Assembly (NCBI RefSeq): GCF_029227915.1
Contig: NC_079880.1
Location: forward strand, 32,605,501-32,669,500
Length of the DNA stretch: 64,000 nt
DNA from: Hydractinia symbiolongicarpus
Lineage: Eukaryota > Cnidaria > Hydrozoa > Anthoathecata > Hydractiniidae
Reading direction: 5' to 3'
Shown here piece by piece: positions 55,651-64,000 of the stretch. The translations under genes and the position numbers were made by a program. Below the pieces are notes generated by a model. The model saw only the letters and a list, made by a program, of their open reading frames with translations. It was not told the DNA's origin and made no database searches. The first letter of the stretch is position 1. Every line of letters begins with the position of its first letter.

Positions 55651-57740
55651 ACAGGTGCTTATTGAAAATAGAGCAACCTCGTCCCCAAGGTCTAACCCAT
55701 TTTACGGAGTGGTGGCCAACGACAATTCGCCGCTATTAACTTCATCAACAAGGCAAAATGCCCTGAGATTTCCTAATTGTTTTATTGGCAAGAAATAAAG
55801 AAATTATTTACGATAAAATAAAGAGATTTTTTTTACTATAAGTATAAGAGGAAACTACCGTATTCCAAAAAAATGCGTTTTTCTAAGCTTTGTGCAATTT
55901 AATTAAAGTAGGCCCCAGTCAAAGAAGGCGTTTTTTTATCACGATCAGGAAAATAATAAGCTGAAAGATAATTTTAGGAAAAACAACCTTATTTTAAACA
56001 ATAACCTTAGCCTACAACAAAAAAAGACAATACCTTTTATAAAACTACTAACCTTTATATATACCCAACGCTTTAAAGCCAATTAAAGACGTGCAATTTT
56101 ATATAAGTCTTGACTTACTTTGATCATAGTTGTTTTGCGTTATTTTTTTGAAGAAACCACTCAAAAGCACCAAAAAATCTTGGCTATCCAAAATCTGTTT
56201 CTACTTTTCTCCACAATTTGAAAACTAGTACCCAGCAACCTCGTTCCCAGGGCAATTTTTCGCTTTTTTGATATCCGAGACGGCGCGAAAAAATGACCCT
56301 GGGCCAGGCTGGTTAAAATCAGCACGATTCGTGCTGATTTTTAATTTATGCAAATTTTGGTCATTTTGTTAAGAATTGCATGCGGACCGCCGAGAACACC
56401 GTATTGCTATAATTTATGCAAAACAATCTTGGATCGAAATCAAGGATAGAGTTTTATTTTTAATCAGAAACAAGTTAGCTAAAGTGTTTTGAGTTTTTGC
56501 TTCAAGAAAACATGATTGCAGTGTTTGCTTCGCTTTTTTTGCCCACGAACAAATTTTAAAAATATGTTTATTTTAAAGTTTTCAGCCATCTATGCTAGCT
56601 AGCTAGCAAAGGTCCGTACTTTTGTAGCTACAATGTAGCAAAGGACGTACTTTTGTAGCTACAATGGTTGTGCAAACCAAGGTAGCTAACTATACACTTT
56701 TTTAATGATGATTTTTAGATATCTTTATTTCATATTATAGTTAAAAGTGAAAGTACTTTTAGCTAGCTACCAAGCCACAGAATTCTCAGAGTGTTTTGTG
56801 ATTAGAATTACTGAAGATGCCTATTATTATTTTATTATTGAAATTATTTACCCAAGATAGCCTCTTCAGTTCCTGTTGGTACTGCTATAAACAAAGGTCC
56901 TGCGAAGGAAGTCCTAGCACATTTAAAGCCATTTGAGCTACGAAAGTTGTGCAAGCACAGAAATCACTCAACTAGACAACCGCCTAACAAGTGTTAACTC
57001 AATATCTTTTTTTTTTATTCTTTTTTATCATATTACAGTTTCGGTTTTCACGAAACGGGTCCCTGGAAACTCATTGACAACTAAATGGCCACTATGGTCA
57101 AACCAATTGACCTTTTTCAATAAATTTATGTTTGTTGCTTTACTAAGAGATTAAAGTCATAAAACATAGGATGTTGCATTTCATGCAGTCAGAGAAAATT
57201 GTTATTCAATCTGTAAAATCAATTGTTATTTAATCTGTAACCGATTTAATTAAGCGTATTACTATTTAGTTAATTAAATGGTATCAACTTCCTAATCCAG
57301 TTTCTTAATCTTTTTCAACCAAATCAACAGCATATGATTTTATTTTTTTGTTTATGTGTTCTGCACCAAAAGAATATTAGAGTGTAAAAGAAGGTATGTT
57401 CCGGAGAAACAGGATTTGTTATGTATACCTGTATATACCTTGTGTTGTATTTAAGCTAGCTAGATCGCTGCTAAGCATGTCTTCAAGGAAACCTTCATTG
57501 TTGTTAGCTACCTCCTCAACTGCACTGCAAAAAAAAAAAACGGAAGCTTACTTTACCAGGCTCTGAGTACAACTAAAAGCTATTTAATTTTATTTGCACG
57601 TTAACCTATTTTAACAATGCCAAATATTTTATTTTTCACAAAAATAAATTCAGTCCAGAAGAACAAACATTCCAGCGTCCCTTCTGCACATAAACTTAGC
57701 CGCCATTATTATTTTTCTGTTATTATTCAATTTTTTACGC
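55651..57740. other. intergenic, no gene recognised
   Basis: AT-rich with GCTAGCTAGC runs. ACCTCGTCCCCAAGG near 55676 and the hairpin at 56236-56325 belong to a small dispersed inverted-repeat family. Open frames are short and without signatures. Confidence 0.5.
56236..56325. repeat. short MITE with AACCTCGTTCCCAGGG ends
   Basis: CAACCTCGTTCCCAGGGCAA, TTTTTCGC at the left and GCGAAAAAATGACCCTGGGC at the right form inverted arms around TATCCGAGACG. Related ends occur at 57800-57890 (ACCCAGGGTCATTTCTTCTC ... GGACCTGGGGACGAGGTTG). Confidence 0.65.
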
Positions 57741-57805
57741 ATAAATTAATTTATCTTCATAATTAACGGAAATTGAGAAACCAATCAGATCTCAGAACTG
57801 ACCAG

Positions 57806-57886
57806 TGTGACCCAGGGTCATTTCTTCTCGCCCTCCGAGATTGTCAGAAAGAGAAAAATGGACCTGGGGACGAGGTTGAGTACCCA
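57806..57886. repeat. second copy of the CCTGGGNACGAGGTTG-type MITE
   Basis: GACCCAGGGTCATTTCTTCT at the left and AAAATGGACCTGGGGACGAG, GTTG at the right are inverted relative to each other, with CTCCGAGATTG in the middle. Same family as 56236-56325. Confidence 0.65.
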
Positions 57887-58035
57887 GGTATGTTCCTACT
57901 TTGGGTAGGTTCCTGCCTTAGTTGGTTGAAAATCGTCTACTTACGCGCGCGATTTGTGGTGGCTTTGATTTTGATACTATTCGCGCCCCTTTCAACTTTT
58001 CGTTACCACCATGACAGAACGCAGCCCATACCAAA

Positions 58036-58504
58036 TCACACATTTCTACGAATGTGTGAAATTAATTGTGGCTTAAAAAGGCTTGTCAAAGGTTCAGGAA
58101 TGCTATTTAATTCGGTTTCGTCAGCAGTGTCAGTTTCACTATTGGTAACTGTAAAATCTTCTGGATCATTGTCGTATAGGCTAGTAAGAATTGCAGCATC
58201 TGGATTTACTGTATAAAGTTCTTTTAATTTTTGTTTATGAAACTCATTATTTAAATGTGTGGGATCCCTGAAAGAAATAGGCTTCTTCATTCTATCCGAC
58301 ACAACTTTTTTTTCTTTGGGTACTGTTTGCTTCTGCTTTGGTCTGCTGAAGTCTATCTCAGTCATAAGAGCTGGTTCTGCGAATCGTCTAGAGCGTTTCC
58401 AAGCGCAAAGTTTACTTGTACATGCAATTTTGTTTATTCCTAATAATGCACCGGCTTGCATCTTAAATAATAGAGCCCCAACATGGCTGCATGCTGAACC
58501 AAGT
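58036..58504 (-). CDS. second SWIM-domain gene, exon C (C-terminal truncated)
   Basis: From TTTGTTTAG|ACTTGG it completes the SWIM finger: MAG plus LGSACSHVGALLFKMQAGAL, closely like the SWIM protein at 44104-45909. It continues with CTSKLCAWKRSRR and a linker ending SIPEPLTSLFKPQLISHIRR and a stop. In relatives a YqaJ nuclease follows such a linker; here it is missing, so the gene is truncated or continues by a splice I cannot see. No YqaJ sequence was found downstream to 55651. Confidence 0.6.
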
Positions 58505-58577
58505 CTAAACAAAATGTAGTGTATTAGAGCTAGGTTGCCTAATAAGTTATATACACAATGTTTAATAACCTGCTTAC

Positions 58578-58687
58578 CCGGCCATGCATGTGCAGTTTGC
58601 AGTAAGGACCCAGCCACCCTTCTTATGTAATGCAACCCATACTTCATATAGTTTTTGTTTTTGGCCTTGTCTTTGACTTGGTAAAAC
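58578..58687 (-). CDS. second SWIM-domain gene, exon B
   Basis: TTTTAAAG|GTTTTACC opens VLPSQRQGQKQKLYEVWVAL, then GGWVLTANCTCMAG, the first half of the SWIM finger (CxC). The donor is CCGG|GTAAGCAGG. Splitting the SWIM motif with an intron distinguishes this copy from the intronless one at 44104. Confidence 0.65.
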
Positions 58688-58765
58688 CTTTAAAATGCAA
58701 GTAAAGCATTAAGGGGAGCAGTCATAAAAAATAAAAAGCTAACAAATTAGCAAAGGCAAACAAAC

Positions 58766-59034
58766 CTCTGTTTTAATGTAACAAAATTCGCTTTTTGCAT
58801 CAATGTTATGATAATAGACGTCTTGTACATGACCACATAAAAAAAAGTTGTATGAATCCAATGATTTAAAAGCCTTCATCGACTCGTGAGTGATACCACT
58901 ACTAGGACTTTTCACTAAGTACATATGAATATCTCCAAATGTTATATCTGGTAAATACTTTGGATCGTTTTGCCAGTCTTTTAAGGTATAAGGATCTGGT
59001 AATACCTCATCATTGGCTAGGGTGTGCTTTTTAA
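58766..59034 (-). CDS. second SWIM-domain gene, exon A (5' end unclear)
   Basis: Reads DPYTLKDWQNDPKYLPDITF, GDIHMYLVKSPSSGITHESM, KAFKSLDSYNFFLCGHVQDV and CYIKTE, then the donor GAG|GTTTGTTTG. Equivalent to residues about 35-105 of the SWIM-YqaJ protein at 44104-45909 (WINDPSKWPNLEYPEVYDYL..., FTREAMKSRKSLEAHNQF). Upstream the frame meets a stop with no ATG in view, so an earlier exon is missing, probably displaced by the Helitron-like sequence that starts near 59165. Confidence 0.6.
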
Positions 59035-59164
59035 TATACGAAGTTTTCTCATCTTTATTTTCTCATCTTTGTTTTTTATCCTGCCAGCTTCCACAAGGTC
59101 CGAGAAAATGTAAACAAATGATGTCACAACGCAAGCCGTCTATTTGTTTCTTACTGTCACGTTC

Positions 59165-60281
59165 TCTAGCCATATATCAATCTTAAACAAACCAATTTTA
59201 AGATTCTGGCTTCCAACGTAGAAATGTAATTTTATGTTAGTCAACATTATTGCTTTTCGTGTTATTCTAACCAATCTGATTTTTACTTCACCTGGGTTTG
59301 TGGCTTGCACAGCCACATACAGTTGGCTGCAAGATAATTTCAAAATAATCTTTTTCATACTAAATGCAATCATATGCAATTAAGTAGTTAGCTACCACTT
59401 TACTGTGATATAAACTGTAGCAAAAGTCAAAAGTTTATTAATGACACAAGGAGAATACATGCGCTATGTGCCATGCTAAATGCAGCTAGCTAGGTAGCTA
59501 TATCTTTCATTATTTTTCTGCAAATAAAATGCCTGAGCGATAGTTTTAGCTAGATGGGTAATAACAATCTGCTCCCTGTGTTTTTATTTAAACCGAAGTT
59601 GCGTGAAATTGTTTTTGCAAGAGGTGTTATGAAAACTTATTCTGCAAAATAAAATAACTGAGTAATTTTTTTAACAGGACCGGGTAATGCCAGGCTGTTT
59701 CCTAATTTCTTTTTAAACCGAAGCGATAAAGATTTTGTAAATGGTATTATCGTTGGCTCATGTGTTTGACACGATTCACCTGTTAAGCGCTCTGCCTGGT
59801 GTTGACGATGAGCTAATCCTGTGGGTTTTTTTAAACCAAAGTTAAGATATAGTTATTGAAAAAAGGGTATTATGCCTATAGGCCTGTGCCACACTGTTTA
59901 ACTTTACTAAGCGCTCAGTCCGGTGTCACAATTAATTTCTCAACTTTCACAAAAACTTATTCCGCAAAATAAATTATTATTAACCGATTGTTTTTGCTAT
60001 GACGGGTAAAAACGGTTTGTAAGCTCTGTTTTTATGTCAGATATTGTTTGGGAAAGTTATTTTCTGAAAAATATGTTACAGTTGTATCACTATCATGGTG
60101 TATGCGTTTCACTTAATTTACGACTATTGTTACGACATACTGTATACATGTACTAAAGCGCTCCACCTGATGGTATGGCGCAGTTTACGGCTCTTATTAA
60201 ACGCTTCACAGAGTGTTCAACACCGGGTCACACCTTGACTTGTGGCTTACCCCGGCGTTTCGCGCCGGGTTTTCCGGCTAG
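59165..60281 (+). mobile_element. Helitron-like element, 5'-truncated copy
   Basis: A direct repeat of 61150-62473. It contains several CACTAAGCGCTC/ACTAAAGCGCTC blocks and ends with a GC hairpin (CCCGGCGTTTCGCGCCGGG), eight bases, then CTAG at 60278-60281. A 3' hairpin followed shortly by CTAG is the Helitron 3' signature. No Rep/helicase gene, so non-autonomous. Confidence 0.65.
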
Positions 60282-60406
60282 TCTCTTTAATAATAGCCGT
60301 ATTTCGTCTGTCTGTTCGTGCGTCTGTTTGTCCTTCTGTTACGGAAACATAAATGCGATATATAAAGGACGGGCGACCCCGTGGATTTTTTCACGGGTTA
60401 ACGACT
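60282..60406 (+). mobile_element. mini-Helitron unit 1 of a head-to-tail array
   Basis: Starts TCTCTTTAATAATAGCCGTA directly after CTAG; CTGTCTGT run; GTTACGGAAACA; AAAGGACGGGCGACC; terminal stem CCGTGGATTTTTTCACGGG, then TTAACGACT. The expected CTAG is mutated. Confidence 0.75.
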
Positions 60407-60548
60407 TCTATATTATAATACCCGTAAATGTCTGTCTGTCTATCTGTCACGCAAAATAGTAGCTTAGCTGCGCAGGTGGCGAGACGCACGCAATGCGGTA
60501 TAAAAAGGACGGGCGAACCCGTGGATTTTTCGACGGGCTAACGACTAG
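60407..60548 (+). mobile_element. mini-Helitron unit 2
   Basis: Starts TCTATATTATAATACCCGTA, has an altered middle, AAAAGGACGGGCGAACCC, a terminal stem (CCCGTGGATTTTTCGACGGG) and CTAACGACTAG ending at 60548. Confidence 0.75.
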
Positions 60549-60661
60549 TCTCTTTAATAATAGCCGTATTTTGTCTGTCTGTCTGCGAGAAAAACGTCGT
60601 ATTACGGAAACACGAAATGCATGATATAAAGGACCCGATTTTTCCACGGGTAACCGGCTAG
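60549..60661 (+). mobile_element. mini-Helitron unit 3
   Basis: Starts TCTCTTTAATAATAGCCG; ends CCACGGGTAACCGGCTAG at 60661. Slightly shortened before the terminal stem. Confidence 0.75.
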
Positions 60662-60784
60662 TCTCTTTAATAATAGCCGTATTTTGTCTGTCTGTCCGCG
60701 AAAACCGCGTCCTGTTACGGAAACACGAAATGCGATATATAGAGGACGGGCGACCCCGTGGATTTTTCCACGGGTAACGACTAG
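60662..60784 (+). mobile_element. mini-Helitron unit 4
   Basis: The best preserved unit: TCTCTTTAATAATAGCCGTA, CTGTCTGTCCGCGAAAACCG, TTACGGAAACACGAAATGCG, AGGACGGGCGACC, stem CCGTGGATTTTTCCACGG, then GTAACGACTAG at 60784. Confidence 0.8.
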
Positions 60785-62473
60785 TCTCTATTATAATAGC
60801 CGTATTTTGTCTGTCTCTGCGCAACATGGCGGAGCAAGTAGCGAGACCCGCCGAAAATCCCCGCGGCCCTGCAGCTTTATTTCAAATCCCCGGCAGACCC
60901 CGTTTTTTTACCGGCCTTGCTTTGCCGCTCATTGTAATAAACCAATCACGAGGCTCCATTTTCACTAATGACCAATCCAAGTGCTTCGCGGCCTCAGCAT
61001 GCCGACGGGAGGAAACATGCTACCCCTAAGGCCATTTTGGTTTGGAAGTGATGGTGTGAAGTTTGTAGGTTTCCTTTCAATCCTCCTTATTTCTTCTGAG
61101 TACTTTTTATCCTATAGGATTATTTAGTTTGTTTTCACATGTTAAGGTGAATATTTCATCACATTTTCTTAATCTTAAACAAACCAATTTTAAGTTTTTG
61201 GCTAGCTACACAACGTACATTTTGAGGCAGCTAGCTATAGCTATCTTTATTTATTCCTATTCTTTTAAAGTTTTTATTCAGTTTGGTATATTGTTCTTTA
61301 TTTTTATGTTGAAGTTGGGTCTACCTATCTAGCTCCTTTTAGCTCTACCTCTGGCTAAAAAGTGAAAGTAGCTAAATGCAGTTATAGGCAGCTACCAATT
61401 TTATTACTGCTATGAAAGCTTATGCTGAAAAATAAAATTGCTGAGTATATATTTTTTTAACTGAACTTGATAACGACAGGCGGTTTCCTGATTTTTTTTA
61501 AACTGAAGTCGCGATAAAGTTTTTTTAAAAATGGTTTTATGCCTATACTCATGTGCGACACAGTCTAGCTGTACTAAGCGCTTAGTTCGGTGGTAACAAC
61601 GGGCTGTTTCCTGTGTTTCTGTTTAACCGAAGTTGTGATAACGTTTTTTACAGAAAAAAAGTACACACTGTTTACCTATACTAAGCGCTCAGCTTAACAT
61701 TTTTTTGAACTTTTCCCGGGAACATTCCCTGAAAAATAAAGAAGGTTGGCCAGCTGCTTTCGCTATGGCGGGGTAACATTGAATTGTAATCTGGGTTTTT
61801 ATTTTACCTAAGTTGTTGAAAGTTATTTTTTGAATAGTATATTACACCGGAAACACCATAAAGTTGTGTGCACTTCACTTGATTTTCTACACACTATATG
61901 GCTGTACTAAAGCGCTTTACCTGAATGTGTGGCACAGTTGACGGTTCTTATTAATCACTCAATCTGGTGTTGCTGGGTAACACAGCTACTTGTGGCTTAA
62001 CCCGGCGTTTCAACAGAGTGTATTCTGTGTTTTGTAAACCAAAGCTTCAATAGTTTTTTTGAATAGGGTCTTAAGCCTAAACGCATGTGTCGCACGATTT
62101 ACCTGTACTAAGTGCTCAGTCCAATGTCACAATTAATTTGTTAACCTTTACTGAAACTTATTTCGCAAAATAAAATAAAATTGACCAATTGTTTTTCCTA
62201 TGACGGGGTAACAAATGGTTGTAAATTGTGTTTTTATTTTGGCTAAAGTTACAGTAGAGTTATATTTTCAAAAATACACTACAGCCGAAACACTATAGTG
62301 TTGCGTGCGCTTTACTCGATTAACGACATGCTGCGTACCTGTACTAAAGCGCTCCACCTGACCGTGTAGTATAGTTTACGGCTCTTATTAAGCACTCCAC
62401 ATAGTGTTCAATGGCGGGTCACACCTTGACTTGTGGCTTACCCCGGCGTTTCAACGCCGGGTTTCCCGGCTAG
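60785..62473 (+). mobile_element. long Helitron-like element (about 1.7 kb)
   Basis: Starts TCTCTATTATAATAGCCGTA and ends with the hairpin CCCCGGCGTTTCAACGCCGG, GTTTCCCGG and CTAG at 62473. From about 61150 it matches 59165-60281 in the same orientation. The 5' part (60830-61010) is GC-richer. No Rep/helicase coding sequence. It follows unit 4 without a gap. Confidence 0.7.
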
Positions 62474-64000
62474 TCTCTTTAATTGCGCCCCGCCGAAGGG
62501 GCGCACATTTAGTGGACCGCGGGTATATAGTGTTTGTTTTATGTATGGGAGAAGTTTTTTTCTTACTCTCAACTTCGCGGGGGAACTTCGGCTCGAACAT
62601 CCAACCTAGGTTTGATATAACACAACCTGTATGTTTGGTACCATCAAGACAAAAATAACACTGATCGAGCAAAACTTATCTTGTCTCGGTTTCTTTGTTG
62701 TCTCTGAAGATTTGACTGCCATAAAAAATATTAATCGAGATTCTTTTGCTATGTTAATTTAAAGCTTTGTAATATTGTCTCGTTTAATATGCTTAAATGT
62801 CACTGCAGCCTACGTGAATTTATCTTCAAAAAAAGGTTTGTTTTTCTTTGTCCAAGTTGTTTCGAAACTTGTTAACAGTAAGTAGAAGGATTACTTATAT
62901 TTTATATGAAATTAAACTCAGAACGGTTTATGGCGTTGATCCAAAGGCCGCAATTTATAAATGCATCACAATTTAAAGTCAATCAAGAACAGAACATTCC
63001 GTGTATGGCCATGACTAAAACTGCTTGCATTTTGTTGGTCTTCCCTTCCCGATGGTCTGGCTTGTCGTAATAGCTTTAATGATGTAGCTAGGGAGCTAAA
63101 TACTTATTTTTAAATTCTTGCATTTTATAAGTTAATAGTCGTAAAACTACTCTCACTTGTACTACAGCTATCAAGCTAGAACTGCACAAAATAGTGCTTT
63201 CATTAGAGTCCCTTTTTTCAGAAGCAACAAAAAACTTTTATCCTGCCCTGTGTAATTTTATCAACGAGGGTGCTGATAAGCCACATACACCGTAAAAAGT
63301 ATAGGCGTTTTGGGTGAGTAAAATAACTTCTAAAGGAACCTTTGTGAGGCTGCTATCATGTATTCTTGCGGTCAGAATGTTCTCCTTCGTTGCTATCCGA
63401 TGGAGAACAAAGTGGCCTTTTCACGGTCAAACCTTCAAAGTAGCAACCTTACTTAAACAGAATTTACAAGTAAAACGTCGTTAAAATGTCGCAAAATGGC
63501 AAAAATTAAGCAGTATCTAAAACATATTAAAGATTTGACTTAGAAAAAAAGAATTCCTTGAAAAATCCAGTATTGTATTTATGAAGATTTCACCACAAAA
63601 ACATTAATTACGGCATTTGTACCCCATTTCATAATGGCTGCCCGTGATTGGTTGACACGAATCCGACCGCAAGAATATATATAAAAAGATATTTGTTGAA
63701 TCATGAAAAAATATTGTTGTTCATTGCACGGAACAGTCAAGTTGAACTGATAAATTAACCAATAACATAACATAGTTAGCCCTTGCAGTACAACTAGACG
63801 CTACCCACAGTATGTTACAGGTTTCTTTGTTTTCTTCCCTTTTTCATGTTTTTTCTTGAAATTATAAATGATGTTGTTGATTTATCAAATCTGACAAATT
63901 TATTAATTGAGTGTCTACCCTTTTTTGTATCAATTTGTTGAATTCAATTCGAAAACAATGACCAATCAATTTCCTCGATAATAAACAATCAAATTTGTAA
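62474..64000. other. no gene recognised; possible start of another Helitron-like unit
   Basis: TCTCTTTAATTGCG follows the CTAG at 62473, like the start of further units, and a GC hairpin (GCGCCCCGCCGAAGGGGCGC, 62485-62504) comes next. The rest is AT-rich with no coding or RNA gene seen. A 64-codon open frame at 63579-63773 has no signature. Confidence 0.5.

Overview
The window looks like a piece of an invertebrate, most likely cnidarian and probably hydrozoan, genome. It is AT-rich and has GT-AG introns. It holds one conserved host gene (SDAD1) and is packed with repeat families of the kind described in cnidarians and fish: DIRS, THAP/YqaJ elements, an IS3EU-like integrase and mini-Helitrons. 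The species assignment is inference; nothing here names it.

Layout. (1) 1-18,460, minus strand: the first two coding exons of SDAD1, a ribosome-biogenesis protein, separated by a 12.5-kb intron filled with small repeats. A possible tiny two-exon membrane-protein gene is nested in that intron. (2) 18,597-51,040: one DNA transposon bounded by inverted repeats and later invaded several times. Its own genes converge from the two ends: a DDE integrase/transposase in three exons (plus strand, 18,915 to 47,402) and a HECT-type E3 ubiquitin ligase in five exons (minus strand, 50,475 to 47,940). Without the insertions it would be about 6 kb. (3) Nested in intron 1 of the integrase is a 22.6-kb foldback-type element (19,107-41,728). 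It has 2-3 kb inverted termini built largely of a 10-bp-phased satellite and a 6-bp target duplication. It carries a graveyard of SINEs, MITEs, mini-Helitrons and gene remnants. (4) Also in that intron is an ISL2EU/IS4EU-type transposon (42,550-46,057) with a broken THAP transposase, a tRNA-like sequence and an intact SWIM-YqaJ-PHD protein. (5) A DIRS-type tyrosine-recombinase retrotransposon (51,041-55,650) and a small DIRS-related inverted repeat interrupt the right terminal repeat of the composite element. (6) 55,651-64,000: sparse sequence, the 5' half of a second SWIM-domain gene, and head-to-tail Helitron-like units.

How the parts fit. SDAD1 is the only clear host function. The transposon sits about 135 bp upstream of its start codon, so the SDAD1 promoter abuts or includes transposon sequence. 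Most element genes carry one or a few visible lesions (one in-frame stop or a one-base frameshift) in otherwise well kept reading frames, which suggests recent inactivation. The most unusual items are the integrase-plus-HECT element, the giant foldback inserted exactly at a splice donor, and the 10-bp-phased satellite. All splice sites and homologies were judged by eye.
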